A DNA stretch of 64,000 nt from Streptomyces diastatochromogenes (GCF_002242805.1 NZ_MCGQ01000031.1:62001-126000); one strand, 5' to 3'; counted from the stretch's first letter, positions 1 through 10,580 are shown. Notes: generated by a model not told the origin, from the letters alone. Translations and numbers: made by a program.

Positions 1-195
1 CAGGACCTGCGCCGCCACGGTCAGCGGCCGGGCCAGCGGCACCCGCCGGGCTGCCGCGCCCACCCCGGTCTGCACGGCGACCAGCAGCACCGTCTGGAAC
101 AGCCACGTGGGCTGGTCGACCAGGGGCAGCAGGGCGCACGCGGCCATCAGCGTGGCCGCCGCGGCGCACAGGGCCAGTCGTGCCCGCCCGCTCAT
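1..195 (-). CDS. Transglutaminase-like TgpA family protein, N-terminal fragment
   Basis: Only the first 65 codons lie in the window; the gene runs off the left edge. The start ATG overlaps the stop of the DUF58 gene (ATGA at 195-192), so the two are translationally coupled. The visible residues begin MSGRARLALCAAAATLMAAC and form two hydrophobic stretches (about 6-25 and 32-50) separated by a short loop, as in the multi-spanning N-terminus of DUF3488/TgpA transglutaminases. The family call rests mostly on context: MoxR ATPase, DUF58 protein and a membrane transglutaminase form a well-known conserved operon. The catalytic Cys-His-Asp domain is outside the window, so activity cannot be judged. 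Confidence 0.6.
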   Translation of the reverse strand, partial: MSGRARLALCAAAATLMAACALLPLVDQPTWLFQTVLLVAVQTGVGAAARRVPLARPLTVAAQVL

Positions 196-1552
196 CACAG
201 TGCCTCCCCGCTCACGGCGGTCAGGCCCGAGCGTTCCCGGTCCGCCTGCCGCCACAGATCGTTCAGCGAGGCGCCGCGCGGCACGCCCAGCGCGGTCCAG
301 CCCGCCTCGCGCAGCATGCGCAGCCGCTCCTCGTGCCGGGCGCCCGGGCCGGGCACGTCCGGCGTCTCCCGCACCCAGGTGTCCGGGTCCAGCACGAACG
401 CGACCGCACCGCCGCTGCGTTGGCGCATCTTCGCGACCACCGCGGCCTGCTCCTCGTCGAGATCGCCCAGGAAGGCGATCAGCAGCCCCTCGTTCCCGCC
501 GCGCAGCAGGTCGTACGCCCGGGACAGGCCCGTGCCGTCGGAGTGGTCGATCACCGCGAGGGTGTCCATCATCAGCCCGGCCGCGTCCGCGCTGTCCTGG
601 CCGGAGCCCGCGAACCCGTCGGCGCCCTCGCCGGGCACCGAGCTGCCGTTGTCGGTCAGCAGGCGTACCGAGAAGCCCCGTTCGAGCATGTGCACCAGCA
701 CCGACGCGGTGCCCGAGACGGCCCACTCGAAGGCCGAGTCGGGGCCCGCGCCCTCGTAGCCGATGCCCCGGGTGTCCAGCAGGACCGTGCAGCGGGAGCG
801 GCGCGGCTGCTCCTCGCGGCGCACCATCAGCTCGCCGTAGCGCGCGGTGGAGCGCCAGTGCACGCGGCGCAGGTCGTCGCCGTAGCGGTACCCGCGCGGG
901 ATCACGTCGTCCTCGCCCGCGAGGGCCAGCGAGCGCTGCCGCCCGTCGCCGTACCCCCTGGCCTCGCCGCTGAGCCGGACCGGCGCCAGCGGCTCCACAC
1001 GCGGGATGACGGTCAGCGTGTCGTAGGTCGAGAAGGAGCGGGTGAGTTCGCACATCCCGAAGGGGTCGGTCAGCCGCAGCTGCAGCGGGCCGAGCGGATA
1101 GCGGCCGCGCAGGTCCGAGCGGACCCGGTAGGACACCTCGCGGCGGCCGCCCGGCTCCACCCGGTCCAGCACGAAACGCGGCCGGGGCCCGAGGACGTAG
1201 GGCACCCGGTCCTGGAGCATCAGCAGGCCCGTGGGCAGCCGGGAGACGTTGTCCACCCGCAGGTGCACCCGGGCCTCGCTGCCGGCGGGCACGCGCGCGG
1301 GGGAGAGCCGGCGGCTGCCGGCCACCCGGTAGCGCGTGCGGTAGAGCACGGTCGCGCAGAGCAGGGGCAGCACGGCCAGCAGCAGGCCCACCCGCAGCAG
1401 ATCGCTCTGGCCCAGCACATACGCGCAGATCGCGGCCGCGATCCCGGCGGCCAGGAAGGAACGGCCACGGGTGGTCAGCCCCGCCAGAGCCGTGCGGACC
1501 CCGCCCGCCTCCCCGCGATCGGGCTCCGCCTGCCCCGTCCCCCCGGCGCTCA

Positions 1553-1556
<4 letters not shown>
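195..1556 (-). CDS. DUF58 domain protein (MoxR-associated)
   Basis: 453 residues. The start is GTG at 1556, overlapping the MoxR stop (GTGA), with an ATG directly after it at 1553. Two hydrophobic segments lie at about residues 33-72, followed by a long cytoplasmic part. The conserved DUF58 core, with the motif YGDDLRRVHWRSTARYGELM, sits near residues 218-240. A von Willebrand A-like fold is typical of the family's C-terminal half. DUF58 proteins pair with MoxR AAA+ ATPases and membrane transglutaminases, probably as a chaperone or assembly module for a substrate in the envelope; the substrate is unknown. It is the middle gene of a three-gene minus-strand operon with overlapping ends. Confidence 0.88.
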
Positions 1557-2593
<1,037 letters not shown>

Positions 2594-2742
2594 CCGGCCC
2601 TCCTCGGCCCGTTCTTACTCGGGCCGACGCTCTGCGATGCGAAACCGGCCCACCCCGAAAACACGGACACCGCGCGGAAAAGGTTCCACGCGACGCCCAC
2701 ACCCCGCATTCTTGCTGCCGTTACCGATTCGTGTCACTCGCC

Positions 2743-2751
2743 TGTGGACAA
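2743..2751 (-). promoter_or_regulatory. DnaA-box-like 9-mer upstream of the MoxR operon
   Basis: The minus strand reads TTGTCCACA, the consensus DnaA box of Streptomyces. It lies in the 310-base gap (2594-2903) between the MoxR start and the carbonic anhydrase stop, about 150 bases upstream of moxR. The rest of that gap shows no gene I can support. Two further exact boxes occur in this window (28381 and 31536). Confidence 0.4.
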
Positions 2752-2903
2752 CTGCCCGCACGATGTCGGTCTTACGGCCTTTTCGACCACCGTTTTCGAT
2801 GCCGTGCGGCGGAATGTTTTCGCAGGGCGGGGGTGCCGGGTGGGCAGGGCGGGGTGTTCGGGGCGGACCGGCGGCCCCGGTCGGGCCAGGTTCAGACCAG
2901 GTG

Positions 2904-3452
2904 TCAGGCCGGGTCGACCTCGCGCAGCAGACCGGTGCGCACGTCGAAGACGAACCCGCGCACGTCGTCGGTGTGCAGCAGGAACGGCGAGGTGCGCACC
3001 CGCTGCATGGACTGGCGCACGTCCTGGTCGACGTCCCGGAAGGACTCCACCGCCCACGCCGGACGCTGGCCGACCTCCATCTCCAGCTCGGTGCGGAAGT
3101 CCTCGGTGAGGGCCTCCAGACCGCAGCCGGTGTGGTGGATCAGGACGATGCTGCGGGTGCCGAGCTTGCGCTGGCTGATGGTCAGGGAGCGGATCACGTC
3201 GTCGGTCACCACGCCGCCCGCGTTGCGGATGGTGTGGCAGTCGCCGAGCTCCAGGCCGAGCGCGGCGTGCAGGTCGAGTCGGGCGTCCATACAGGCCACC
3301 ACGGCCACGTGCAGGACGGGCCGGGCGTCCATACCGGGGTCGGTGAACGCGGAGGCGTAGTGTTCGTTCGCCTCCACCAAGCGGTCCGTCACGGTGCCGT
3401 CGCTGGTTATGGCGCCTTCGGATCCAGTGGGAACTGCTGCGGAAGTCGTCAT
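2904..3452 (-). CDS. Beta-class carbonic anhydrase
   Basis: 182 residues from ATG 3452 (GTG at 3458 is an alternative; no clear Shine-Dalgarno precedes either). It interconverts CO2 and bicarbonate. The zinc-site motifs of the beta class are present: C54-x-D56-x-R58 in VACMDARLD, and H107-x-x-C110 in IHHTGCG; IRNAGG follows the first pair as expected. The compact length matches the short actinobacterial beta-carbonic anhydrases (such as Rv1284 of M. tuberculosis). It is a single gene transcribed away from the dcw cluster, with which it shares a 420-base divergent upstream region. Confidence 0.93.
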   Translation of the reverse strand: MTTSAAVPTGSEGAITSDGTVTDRLVEANEHYASAFTDPGMDARPVLHVAVVACMDARLDLHAALGLELGDCHTIRNAGGVVTDDVIRSLTISQRKLGTRSIVLIHHTGCGLEALTEDFRTELEMEVGQRPAWAVESFRDVDQDVRQSMQRVRTSPFLLHTDDVRGFVFDVRTGLLREVDPA

Positions 3453-3873
3453 AGTCACGACGTTACTGGTCACCCTCGGTCCAGGCCTGCTGTGAGAGCG
3501 GACAAAGAACGTCATCGTGGCTTGTTGTGAGCTAACCCACACGGAGGGCAAACGTAGGCCGGACGGGTGAATCTTTTCGAATTGCCACTCCGTCCGAGGC
3601 GCGCTACGCGACGCGCAGGCCGGTTGATTGACCGCGAGACACGGTGGACTAAAGTGACGCGAAGCGGGAGGGGCGGCTCTCCCTGCTGGTGAAACCCCCC
3701 GGAGACCCCGGCACACATCCGGACCGTCTCCCCACGTGCGCGGCGCGTACGTACGGCTCGGCCTCCTCCCGCTCCCGGTCGGCTGACGCTTCCGGCGCCG
3801 GCAGGCCTCCCCTTCACGGAGCGGGCGGGGACCCGGCGGTGCGTGCGACGCCCGCCGGAACTGAGAGGCCCCC
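3453..3873. other. Divergent intergenic region between carbonic anhydrase and rsmH
   Basis: 421 bases without a supported gene. It must hold the promoters of both the carbonic anhydrase and the dcw cluster. An mraZ gene, which precedes rsmH in many bacteria, is absent; the open frames here are unlike any protein I know. Confidence 0.6.
3628..3655 (+). promoter_or_regulatory. Candidate housekeeping promoter for the dcw cluster
   Basis: TTGACC (3628-3633), a 16-base spacer, then TAAAGT (3650-3655) resemble a sigma-70/HrdB promoter. The start of transcription would be near 3662, giving a leader of about 210 bases before rsmH. Prediction from sequence only. Confidence 0.4.
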
Positions 3874-4830
3874 TTGAGCCAGAGTCGACACGTCCCGGTG
3901 ATGCTCCAGCGGTGCCTGGATCTGCTGGCGCCCGCCCTGGAGCGGCCGGGAGCGGTGGTCGTCGACTGCACCCTCGGCCTCGGCGGCCACAGCGAGGCAC
4001 TGCTGACGCGGTTCCCCGAGGCGCGGCTCGTCGCCCTCGACCGGGACAAGGAGGCGCTGCGCCTGTCCGGCGAGCGGCTCGCGTCCTTCGGCGAGCGGGC
4101 CACCCTGGTGCACGCGGTCTACGACGAGCTGCCCGAGGTACTGCAGCGGCTCCGCATCCCGCGCGCGCAGGGCGTCCTGTTCGACCTCGGCGTCTCCTCC
4201 ATGCAGCTGGACGAGGCCGACCGCGGCTTCGCCTACGCCCAGGACGCCCCCCTCGACATGCGCATGGACCAGACGACCGGCATCAGTGCCGCCGAGGTCC
4301 TCAACACCTATCCGGCGGGCGAGCTGGTGCGGATCCTGCGCGCCTACGGCGAGGAGAAGCAGGCCAAGCGGATCGTCTCCGCGATCGTCCGGGAACGCGA
4401 GAAGGAGCCGTTCAGCAACAGCGCCCGGCTCGTCGAGCTGATCCGGGACGCGCTGCCGCAGGCCGCCAAGCGCACCGGAGGCAACCCGGCCAAGCGCACC
4501 TTCCAGGCGCTGCGCATCGAGGTCAACGGCGAGCTGTCCGTCCTGGAGCGGGCGATCCCGGCCGCGGTGAAGGCCCTCGACGTCGGCGGGCGCATCGCCG
4601 TGCTGTCGTACCACTCGCTGGAGGACCGGCTGGTGAAGCAGGTGTTCGCGGCCGGCGCCGCGTCCACCGCGCCGCCGGGACTGCCGGTCGTGCCCGAGCG
4701 CTACCAGCCGCGGCTCAAGCTGCTCACGCGCGGTGCCGAACTTCCCACCGAGGAAGAGGTCGCCGAGAACCGCAGGGCCGCCCCGGCCCGGCTGCGGGGT
4801 GCCGAGCGCATCAGGGAGGACGCCGAGTGA
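3874..4830 (+). CDS. rsmH: 16S rRNA (cytosine-1402-N4)-methyltransferase RsmH
   Basis: 318 residues, the usual size. It methylates C1402 in the ribosomal decoding site using S-adenosylmethionine. The start is TTG at 3874, supported by GAGAGG at 3863-3868 and by the conserved N-terminus HVPVMLQRCLDLL. SAM-binding motif I is VDCTLGLGGHSEALL (about 30-44); later family motifs are VLFDLGVSSMQLD, FAYAQDAPLDMRMD and AVLSYHSLEDRLVK. It is the first gene of the dcw operon, 63 bases before ftsL. An older name is mraW. Confidence 0.97.
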   Translation: MSQSRHVPVMLQRCLDLLAPALERPGAVVVDCTLGLGGHSEALLTRFPEARLVALDRDKEALRLSGERLASFGERATLVHAVYDELPEVLQRLRIPRAQGVLFDLGVSSMQLDEADRGFAYAQDAPLDMRMDQTTGISAAEVLNTYPAGELVRILRAYGEEKQAKRIVSAIVREREKEPFSNSARLVELIRDALPQAAKRTGGNPAKRTFQALRIEVNGELSVLERAIPAAVKALDVGGRIAVLSYHSLEDRLVKQVFAAGAASTAPPGLPVVPERYQPRLKLLTRGAELPTEEEVAENRRAAPARLRGAERIREDAE

Positions 4831-4893
4831 GCGAATCGGGTCGGTTGGGTTTCCGGACTCACCCGTCGGTGTGCCGGAGCCACCGGAGGCCCA

Positions 4894-5487
4894 GTGAGTA
4901 GGAAACCCGAACTCAGGGGGAGGGCCGCCCGGCTCGTCCGGCTCATTCCGGCCGGCCGTGCCCGCGCGGGCCGCACCCCGTTCGTGCTCCTCGTCGTCCT
5001 GCTGCTCGGTGGCGGCCTCATCGGGCTGCTGGTGCTCAACTCCGCGCTCAGCGAAGGCTCGTTCAAACTCGACGACCTGCAGAAGCAGACGAAGAGCCTC
5101 ACCGACGAGGAACAGGCCCTGCAACGGGACATCGACGCCTACTCGTCCCCCGACGCGCTCCAGCGCCGTGCCCGCGCACTCGGCATGGTCCCCGGCGGCG
5201 ACCCGGCCTTCCTCGGTTCCGACGGCACCGTCAAGGGCGTACCGAACGCGGCCAGCCCCGAGCCCGCCTCGTTCACCCAGCCGGTCGCCCCGGAGACCAT
5301 GATTCCGGCCCCTGGTCCTTCCGTGTCCCCCGCGAGCCCCTCGGTCTCCTCCCCTTCGGCCGCGCCGACACAGCCGCCCGCCACCCCCCTCCCCTCGGCT
5401 CCGGCCCCGGCGGCCGCACCGGAAGGGGCGGTGCCGCCACCGCCCACCATCCTCCAGCCCGCGCCCACCCCGACCCCCGGCAGGTGA
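4894..5487 (+). CDS. ftsL: Cell division protein FtsL
   Basis: 197 residues. GTG start with GGAGG at 4885-4889. A basic cytoplasmic N-terminus is followed by one membrane helix (about 29-50) and a short coiled coil (about 52-95) containing an ALQRDIDAYSSPDALQRRAR stretch typical of FtsL/DivIC proteins. The extracytoplasmic tail from about 110 is almost entirely Pro, Ala, Ser and Thr, which makes it longer than the enterobacterial protein, as in other streptomycetes. FtsL joins DivIC and FtsQ to activate septal synthesis by FtsW-FtsI. Its TGA overlaps the GTG start of ftsI. Identification rests on topology and position between rsmH and ftsI. Confidence 0.88.
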   Translation: MSRKPELRGRAARLVRLIPAGRARAGRTPFVLLVVLLLGGGLIGLLVLNSALSEGSFKLDDLQKQTKSLTDEEQALQRDIDAYSSPDALQRRARALGMVPGGDPAFLGSDGTVKGVPNAASPEPASFTQPVAPETMIPAPGPSVSPASPSVSSPSAAPTQPPATPLPSAPAPAAAPEGAVPPPPTILQPAPTPTPGR

Positions 5488-7469
5488 CGGAAGTGTCAGA
5501 CACTTCTGGAGAAAGGCAACCGCCGCGCCGCCGCGTGCCCGGCCCCGCGAAGCCGCCCCGGCCGCGGGGCGCCGTACGGCGGCAGCCCGGGCCCGGCGCC
5601 CGTCCGGCCCGGCGGCCGAGCGGGGCCCGGCCCATGCCCCCGCCCGCCCTCCGGCTCGGCAGCCCCCGCCCCCGGCTGCGCATGGTCGCCCTCGCGCTCA
5701 CCCTGGTGCTGCTCGCCTTCGTCGTACGGCTGCTCCAGGTCCAGGCCGTCGACGCCAGCGCGTACGCGGCCAAGGCCGAACAGAACCGGTACGTCGTGCA
5801 CACCCTGGCCGCCGAGCGTGGCCAGATCACCGACCGCAACGGCGTGGCCCTGGCCATCAGCGAGGACGCGTACGACATCACGGCCGACCCGACGATGTTC
5901 ACCGTCAAACAGCTCAAGATCGACGACGGACCCGAACAGGCCGCCGCGCTGCTCGCGCCGATCCTCGGCCAGGACCAGGCCACGATCGTCAGGAAGCTCA
6001 GGCCCGCGAACAAGCTGTCGCGCTACACCCGGCTCGCCACCCGGCAGACCCCGCAGGTCTGGAAGCAGATCAAGGACCTGAAGAGCGCACTCGCCAAGAA
6101 GGCCGACACCGACAACAACACGGCCAACGTGCTCGCCGGAGTCTTCGCCGACCCCAGCAGCCAGCGCGTGTACCCCAACGGCGACCTCGCCGCCGGGATA
6201 CTGGGCTGGGTCAACGCCGAGGGCAAGGGCGGCGGCGGCATCGAGCAGGAGCTGAACAAGCAGCTGACCGGCAAGGCCGGCAAGATCCGCTACGCCCAGT
6301 CCGGCGGCCGTGAGGTGCCCACCGCGGGCTCGGCGGAGACGCCCGCCGTGCCCGGCAGCGACGTCGAGCTGACCATCGACCGCGACATCCAGTGGGCCGC
6401 CCAGAACGCCATCACCGAACAGGTGAAGAAGTCCAAGGCGGACCGCGGCTACGTCATCGTCCAGGACACCCGCACCGGCGAGATCCTGGCCATGGCCAAC
6501 TCGCCCGGCTTCGACCCGAACGACCTGTCGAAGGCCGACGGGTCGGCCATGGGCAACGCGGCCGTCCAGGACGCCTACGAGCCCGGCTCCACCGCCAAGG
6601 TGATGTCGATGGCGGCGGTGCTGGAGCAGAACGCGGCCACCCCGCTCACGCACGTCGTCGTACCGAACCGGCTGCACCGCGGCGACCGGCTCTTCCAGGA
6701 CGACATCGACCACCGCACCTGGAACCTCACGCTCAACGGCGTGCTCGCCAAGTCCAGCAACATCGGCACCATCCTCGCCGCCGGCCAGCTCGGCAAGACC
6801 CAGCCGGAGGCCAACAAGGTCCTCTACTCGTACCTGCGCAAGTTCGGCATCGGCGGCCCCACCGGGCTCGGCTTCCCCGGCGAGACCAGAGGCATCCTCG
6901 CGCCCGCCGACAAGTGGTCGACGTCGCAGCAGTACACGATTCCTTTCGGCCAGGGCTTCTCCCTGAGCGCCATGCAGGCCGCCTCCGTGTACTCGACGAT
7001 CGCCAACGGCGGTGTCCGCGTCGAGCCCACCCTGGTGCGCGGCACCGAGGGCGCCGACGGCCGCTTCACCCCCGCTTCGAAGCCCCGGAAGACCCGCGTG
7101 GTCAGCGAGAAGACGGCCAGGTCCCTCGCCCAGATGCTGGAGTCCGTCGTGGACGACGAGCAGGGCACCGGCGTCAAGGCCCGCATCCCCGGATACCGGG
7201 TCGCGGGCAAGACCGGCACGGCCAACCGCGTGGATCCGGCCACCGGCCGCTACCGCGGCTACACCTCGTCCTTCGCCGGATTCGCACCCGCGGACAACCC
7301 GCGGATCACCGTCTACTGCGCGATCCAGAACGCCACGTCCGGCAACTACTTCGGCGGCCAGATCTGCGGACCCATCTACAAGCAGGTGATGGAGTTCGCC
7401 CTGAAGACCCTCCAGGTCCCGCCGACCGGGGCGAAGGCCGCGAACCTGCCCGTCGACTACAAGCCCTGA
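5484..7469 (+). CDS. ftsI: Septal peptidoglycan transpeptidase FtsI (PBP3)
   Basis: 661 residues from GTG 5484, which overlaps the ftsL stop; GTG 5493 is an equally possible start. A Pro/Arg-rich cytoplasmic N-terminus (1-62) precedes one membrane helix (about 66-86), a pedestal domain (AERGQITDRNG, about 110-330) and a transpeptidase domain. The catalytic motifs are all present: S369-T-A-K, S424-S-N426 and K576-T-G. No PASTA domain follows. The enzyme cross-links septal peptidoglycan as partner of the FtsW polymerase. In streptomycetes it is needed mainly for sporulation septa, while vegetative growth tolerates its loss. Confidence 0.96.
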   Translation: MTEVSDTSGERQPPRRRVPGPAKPPRPRGAVRRQPGPGARPARRPSGARPMPPPALRLGSPRPRLRMVALALTLVLLAFVVRLLQVQAVDASAYAAKAEQNRYVVHTLAAERGQITDRNGVALAISEDAYDITADPTMFTVKQLKIDDGPEQAAALLAPILGQDQATIVRKLRPANKLSRYTRLATRQTPQVWKQIKDLKSALAKKADTDNNTANVLAGVFADPSSQRVYPNGDLAAGILGWVNAEGKGGGGIEQELNKQLTGKAGKIRYAQSGGREVPTAGSAETPAVPGSDVELTIDRDIQWAAQNAITEQVKKSKADRGYVIVQDTRTGEILAMANSPGFDPNDLSKADGSAMGNAAVQDAYEPGSTAKVMSMAAVLEQNAATPLTHVVVPNRLHRGDRLFQDDIDHRTWNLTLNGVLAKSSNIGTILAAGQLGKTQPEANKVLYSYLRKFGIGGPTGLGFPGETRGILAPADKWSTSQQYTIPFGQGFSLSAMQAASVYSTIANGGVRVEPTLVRGTEGADGRFTPASKPRKTRVVSEKTARSLAQMLESVVDDEQGTGVKARIPGYRVAGKTGTANRVDPATGRYRGYTSSFAGFAPADNPRITVYCAIQNATSGNYFGGQICGPIYKQVMEFALKTLQVPPTGAKAANLPVDYKP

Positions 7470-7648
7470 TCAGCCCCACCCCGCACCACCGGAAGACCAC
7501 CAGGAACGAGCCCGTGAGAACGATCACCCCCGATTCCGGGAACCAAGGCGCCGCAGAGCCCTCACTTCGCTCCGGAGCGGGTGCGCCCGGTACGCTCACC
7601 GCCGTGCCACACGCTGATCAGTCCCAAACCACCCAGAAGGGCGCTTCC

Positions 7649-9169
7649 GTGACATATCCGGGACCGCCGCGACCGGTTCAGGTCTCCGCCACACCCCTCG
7701 CGGAACTGGCCGATCAGCTGGGTGCCGCCGCTCCGGACGCCGCCGCCGAGATCACGGGGATCACCCACGACTCGCGCGCCGTCCGCCCCGGCGACCTGTA
7801 CGCCGCCCTCCCGGGTGCCCGCCTGCACGGCGCCGACTTCGTCACCCAGGCCGCAGGCCTCGGCGCGGTCGCCGTGCTGACCGACCCGACGGGCGCCGAG
7901 CGCGCAGCCGCGACCGGACTGCCGGTCCTGGTCGTGGACGACCCCCGCGCGCGGATGGGCGAACTGGCGGCGACGATCTACGGCCACCCCGGCCGCGGCC
8001 TGCTCCAGATCGGCATCACCGGCACCTCCGGCAAGACCACCACCGCCTACCTGGTCGAGGGCGGTCTGAAGACCACCCGCGACACCGGCCTCATCGGCAC
8101 CGTGGAGATGCGCATCGGCGAGGAGCGCATCAAGTCCGAGCGCACCACCCCCGAAGCCACCGACCTGCAGGCCCTGTTCGCCGTCATGCGCGAACGCGGT
8201 GTCGAGGCGGTCGCCATGGAGGTCTCCAGCCACGCTCTCGTCCTCGGCCGGGTCGACGGCTGCGTCTTCGACATCGCCGTGTTCAACAACCTCAGCCCGG
8301 AGCACATGGAGTTCCACTCCGACATGGAGGACTACTTCCGGGCCAAAGCGCAGCTGTTCACGCCGAAACGCAGCAGACTCGGCGTGATCAACGCCGACGA
8401 CGAGTACGGCCGCCGGCTCGCGCGGGAGGCGACCGTCCCGGTCGTCACCTTCTCCGCCGAGGGCCACCCCGACGCCGACTGGCGCGCCGAGGACGTCCAG
8501 GTCGGCCCCATGGACTCGACGTTCACGGTCGTCGGCCCCGAGGGCGAGCGCATCCACGCCAAGTCGCCGCTGCCGGGTCCCTTCAACGTGGCGAACACCC
8601 TCGCCGCCGTCGTCGCCCTCGCCGCGGCCGGCCTCGACCCGCAGGTCGCCGCCGACGGCATCGCCGCCGTACCGGGCGTCCCGGGCCGTCTGGAGCGGGT
8701 GGACGCCGGGCAGCCCTACCTCGCGGTCGTCGACTACGCCCACAAGACCGACGCCGTGGAGTCGGTGCTCAAGGCGCTGCGCAAGGTCACCAAGGGCCGC
8801 CTGCACGTCGTCCTCGGCTGCGGCGGCGACCGCGACCGGACCAAGCGCGCCCCTATGGGCGCCGCCGCGGCCCGGCTCTCCGACACGGCCGTACTGACCT
8901 CCGACAACCCCCGCTCCGAGGACCCCCTCGCGATCCTCGCGACCATGCTCCAGGGCGCGGCCTCCGTGCCCGCGCACGAGCGCGGCGAGGTGCTCCTGTT
9001 CGAGGACCGGGCCGCCGCGATCGAGGCCGCCGTGGGCCGCGCACAGCCCGGCGACACCGTGCTGGTCGCGGGCAAGGGCCACGAGCAGGGCCAGGACATC
9101 GCCGGCGTGGTCCGTCCCTTCGACGACCGCCAGGTGCTTCGCGAAGCTATCCAGAAGACCCAGGGATGA
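7649..9169 (+). CDS. murE: UDP-MurNAc-L-Ala-D-Glu : diaminopimelate ligase MurE
   Basis: 506 residues from GTG 7649, chosen for AGAAGG at the right distance. In-frame GTGs at 7604 (seven bases after a TACGCT box, a leaderless arrangement) and 7514 (AGGAA upstream) are real alternatives, giving up to 45 more residues. The ATP loop is GTSGKTTT (125-132, K129). The specificity motif DNPR at 419-422 is the one that binds diaminopimelate; streptomycetes use the LL isomer. The enzyme adds the third residue of the stem peptide. The gap from ftsI is 179 bases, the largest between the early dcw genes, so an internal promoter is plausible. Confidence 0.96.
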   Translation: MTYPGPPRPVQVSATPLAELADQLGAAAPDAAAEITGITHDSRAVRPGDLYAALPGARLHGADFVTQAAGLGAVAVLTDPTGAERAAATGLPVLVVDDPRARMGELAATIYGHPGRGLLQIGITGTSGKTTTAYLVEGGLKTTRDTGLIGTVEMRIGEERIKSERTTPEATDLQALFAVMRERGVEAVAMEVSSHALVLGRVDGCVFDIAVFNNLSPEHMEFHSDMEDYFRAKAQLFTPKRSRLGVINADDEYGRRLAREATVPVVTFSAEGHPDADWRAEDVQVGPMDSTFTVVGPEGERIHAKSPLPGPFNVANTLAAVVALAAAGLDPQVAADGIAAVPGVPGRLERVDAGQPYLAVVDYAHKTDAVESVLKALRKVTKGRLHVVLGCGGDRDRTKRAPMGAAAARLSDTAVLTSDNPRSEDPLAILATMLQGAASVPAHERGEVLLFEDRAAAIEAAVGRAQPGDTVLVAGKGHEQGQDIAGVVRPFDDRQVLREAIQKTQG

Positions 9170-9173
9170 ACTT

Positions 9174-10580
9174 GTGATCGCCCTCTCCCTCGCCGAGATC
9201 GCAGCAGTCGTCGGCGGGCAGACGCACGACATACCGGATCCGTCCGTCCAGGTCACCGGACCGGTCGTCCGGGACTCCCGCGAGGTGGTGCCCGGCACCC
9301 TGTTCGCCGCGTTCGTCGGTGAACGCGTGGACGGCCACGACTACGCGCGGGCCGTCGTGGAGGCGGGCGCGGTCGCCGTACTGGCGTCGCGCCCCGTCGG
9401 CGTGCCCGCGATCGTCGTCGAGGACGTCCAGACCGCCCTCGGCGCCCTCGCCCGCCATGTCGTACGACGGCTCGGCGCGACCCTCGTCGCCCTGACCGGC
9501 TCCGCCGGCAAGACCAGCACCAAGGACCTCATCGCCCAGGTGCTCCGGAGCAAGGCGCCGACCGTGTTCACGCCCGGCTCGCTCAACAACGAGATCGGGC
9601 TGCCGCTGACCGCCCTGTCCGCCACCGAGGAGACGAGGTTCCTCGTGCTGGAGATGGGCGCCCGCGGCATCGGGCACATCCGCTACCTCACCGACCTGAC
9701 CCCGCCGAGGATCGGCCTGGTGCTCAACGTCGGCACCGCCCACATCGGCGAGTTCGGCGGCCGCGAGCAGATCGCCCGGGCCAAGGGCGAGCTGGTGGAG
9801 GCGCTGCCCGAGGACGGCGCGGCGATCCTCAACGCCGACGACCCGTTGGTACGTGCCATGGCCTCCCGTACCAAGGCGAAGGTGGTCCTTTTCGGAGAGT
9901 CGGCCGAAGCGGACGTACGCGCCGAGAACGTGCGACTCACGGACAGCGGACAGCCCGCCTTCAGACTTCACACACCCTCCGGTGCAAGCGATGTGACCAT
10001 GCGCCTGTACGGTGAGCACCACGTGTCGAACGCGCTCGCCGCGGCCGCCGTCGCCCATGAGCTGGGCCTGTCCGCGGAAGAGATCGCCACCGCGCTCTCC
10101 GAGGCGGGCTCCCTCTCCCGCTGGCGGATGGAGGTCACCGAGCGCCCGGACGGCGTGACCATCGTCAACGACGCCTACAACGCCAACCCCGAGTCCATGC
10201 GGGCCGCCCTCAGGGCGCTCGCGGCCATGGGCAAGGGGCGCCGCACGTGGGCGGTGCTCGGCAAGATGGCCGAGCTGGGGGACGAGGCGCTCGCCGAGCA
10301 CGACGCCGTCGGACGGCTCGCCGTCCGGCTCAACGTCAGCAAGCTCGTCGCGGTCGGGGGGATCGAAGCCTCCTGGCTGCAACTGGGCGCATATAACGAG
10401 GGTTCGTGGGGTGAGGAGTCGGTGCACGTGTCCGACGCACAGGCGGCGGTCGACCTGTTGCGCAGCGAGTTGCGCCCAGGGGACGTCGTACTCGTGAAGG
10501 CGTCCCGTTCGGTGGGGCTCGAAAGCGTCGCCCAGGCGCTCGTCGAGACCGGTGCCGAGGGTGAGGTTGCCGCCCGATGA
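9174..10580 (+). CDS. murF: UDP-MurNAc-tripeptide : D-Ala-D-Ala ligase MurF
   Basis: 468 residues, GTG start four bases after murE, with AGGGATG upstream. It adds D-Ala-D-Ala to complete the UDP-MurNAc-pentapeptide. The Mur ligase ATP loop is GSAGKTST (109-116, K113). LEMGARGIGHI, VLNVGTAHIGEFG and the C-terminal IVNDAYNANPESMRAAL are MurF signatures. Its end overlaps mraY by four bases (ATGA), so synthesis of the last soluble precursor and the first lipid-linked step are coupled in translation. Confidence 0.96.
   Translation: MIALSLAEIAAVVGGQTHDIPDPSVQVTGPVVRDSREVVPGTLFAAFVGERVDGHDYARAVVEAGAVAVLASRPVGVPAIVVEDVQTALGALARHVVRRLGATLVALTGSAGKTSTKDLIAQVLRSKAPTVFTPGSLNNEIGLPLTALSATEETRFLVLEMGARGIGHIRYLTDLTPPRIGLVLNVGTAHIGEFGGREQIARAKGELVEALPEDGAAILNADDPLVRAMASRTKAKVVLFGESAEADVRAENVRLTDSGQPAFRLHTPSGASDVTMRLYGEHHVSNALAAAAVAHELGLSAEEIATALSEAGSLSRWRMEVTERPDGVTIVNDAYNANPESMRAALRALAAMGKGRRTWAVLGKMAELGDEALAEHDAVGRLAVRLNVSKLVAVGGIEASWLQLGAYNEGSWGEESVHVSDAQAAVDLLRSELRPGDVVLVKASRSVGLESVAQALVETGAEGEVAAR

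Noticed and set aside
2594..2903. A small gene in the gap upstream of moxR
   Set aside because: Short frames exist on both strands, but none has a ribosome site or a recognisable sequence.
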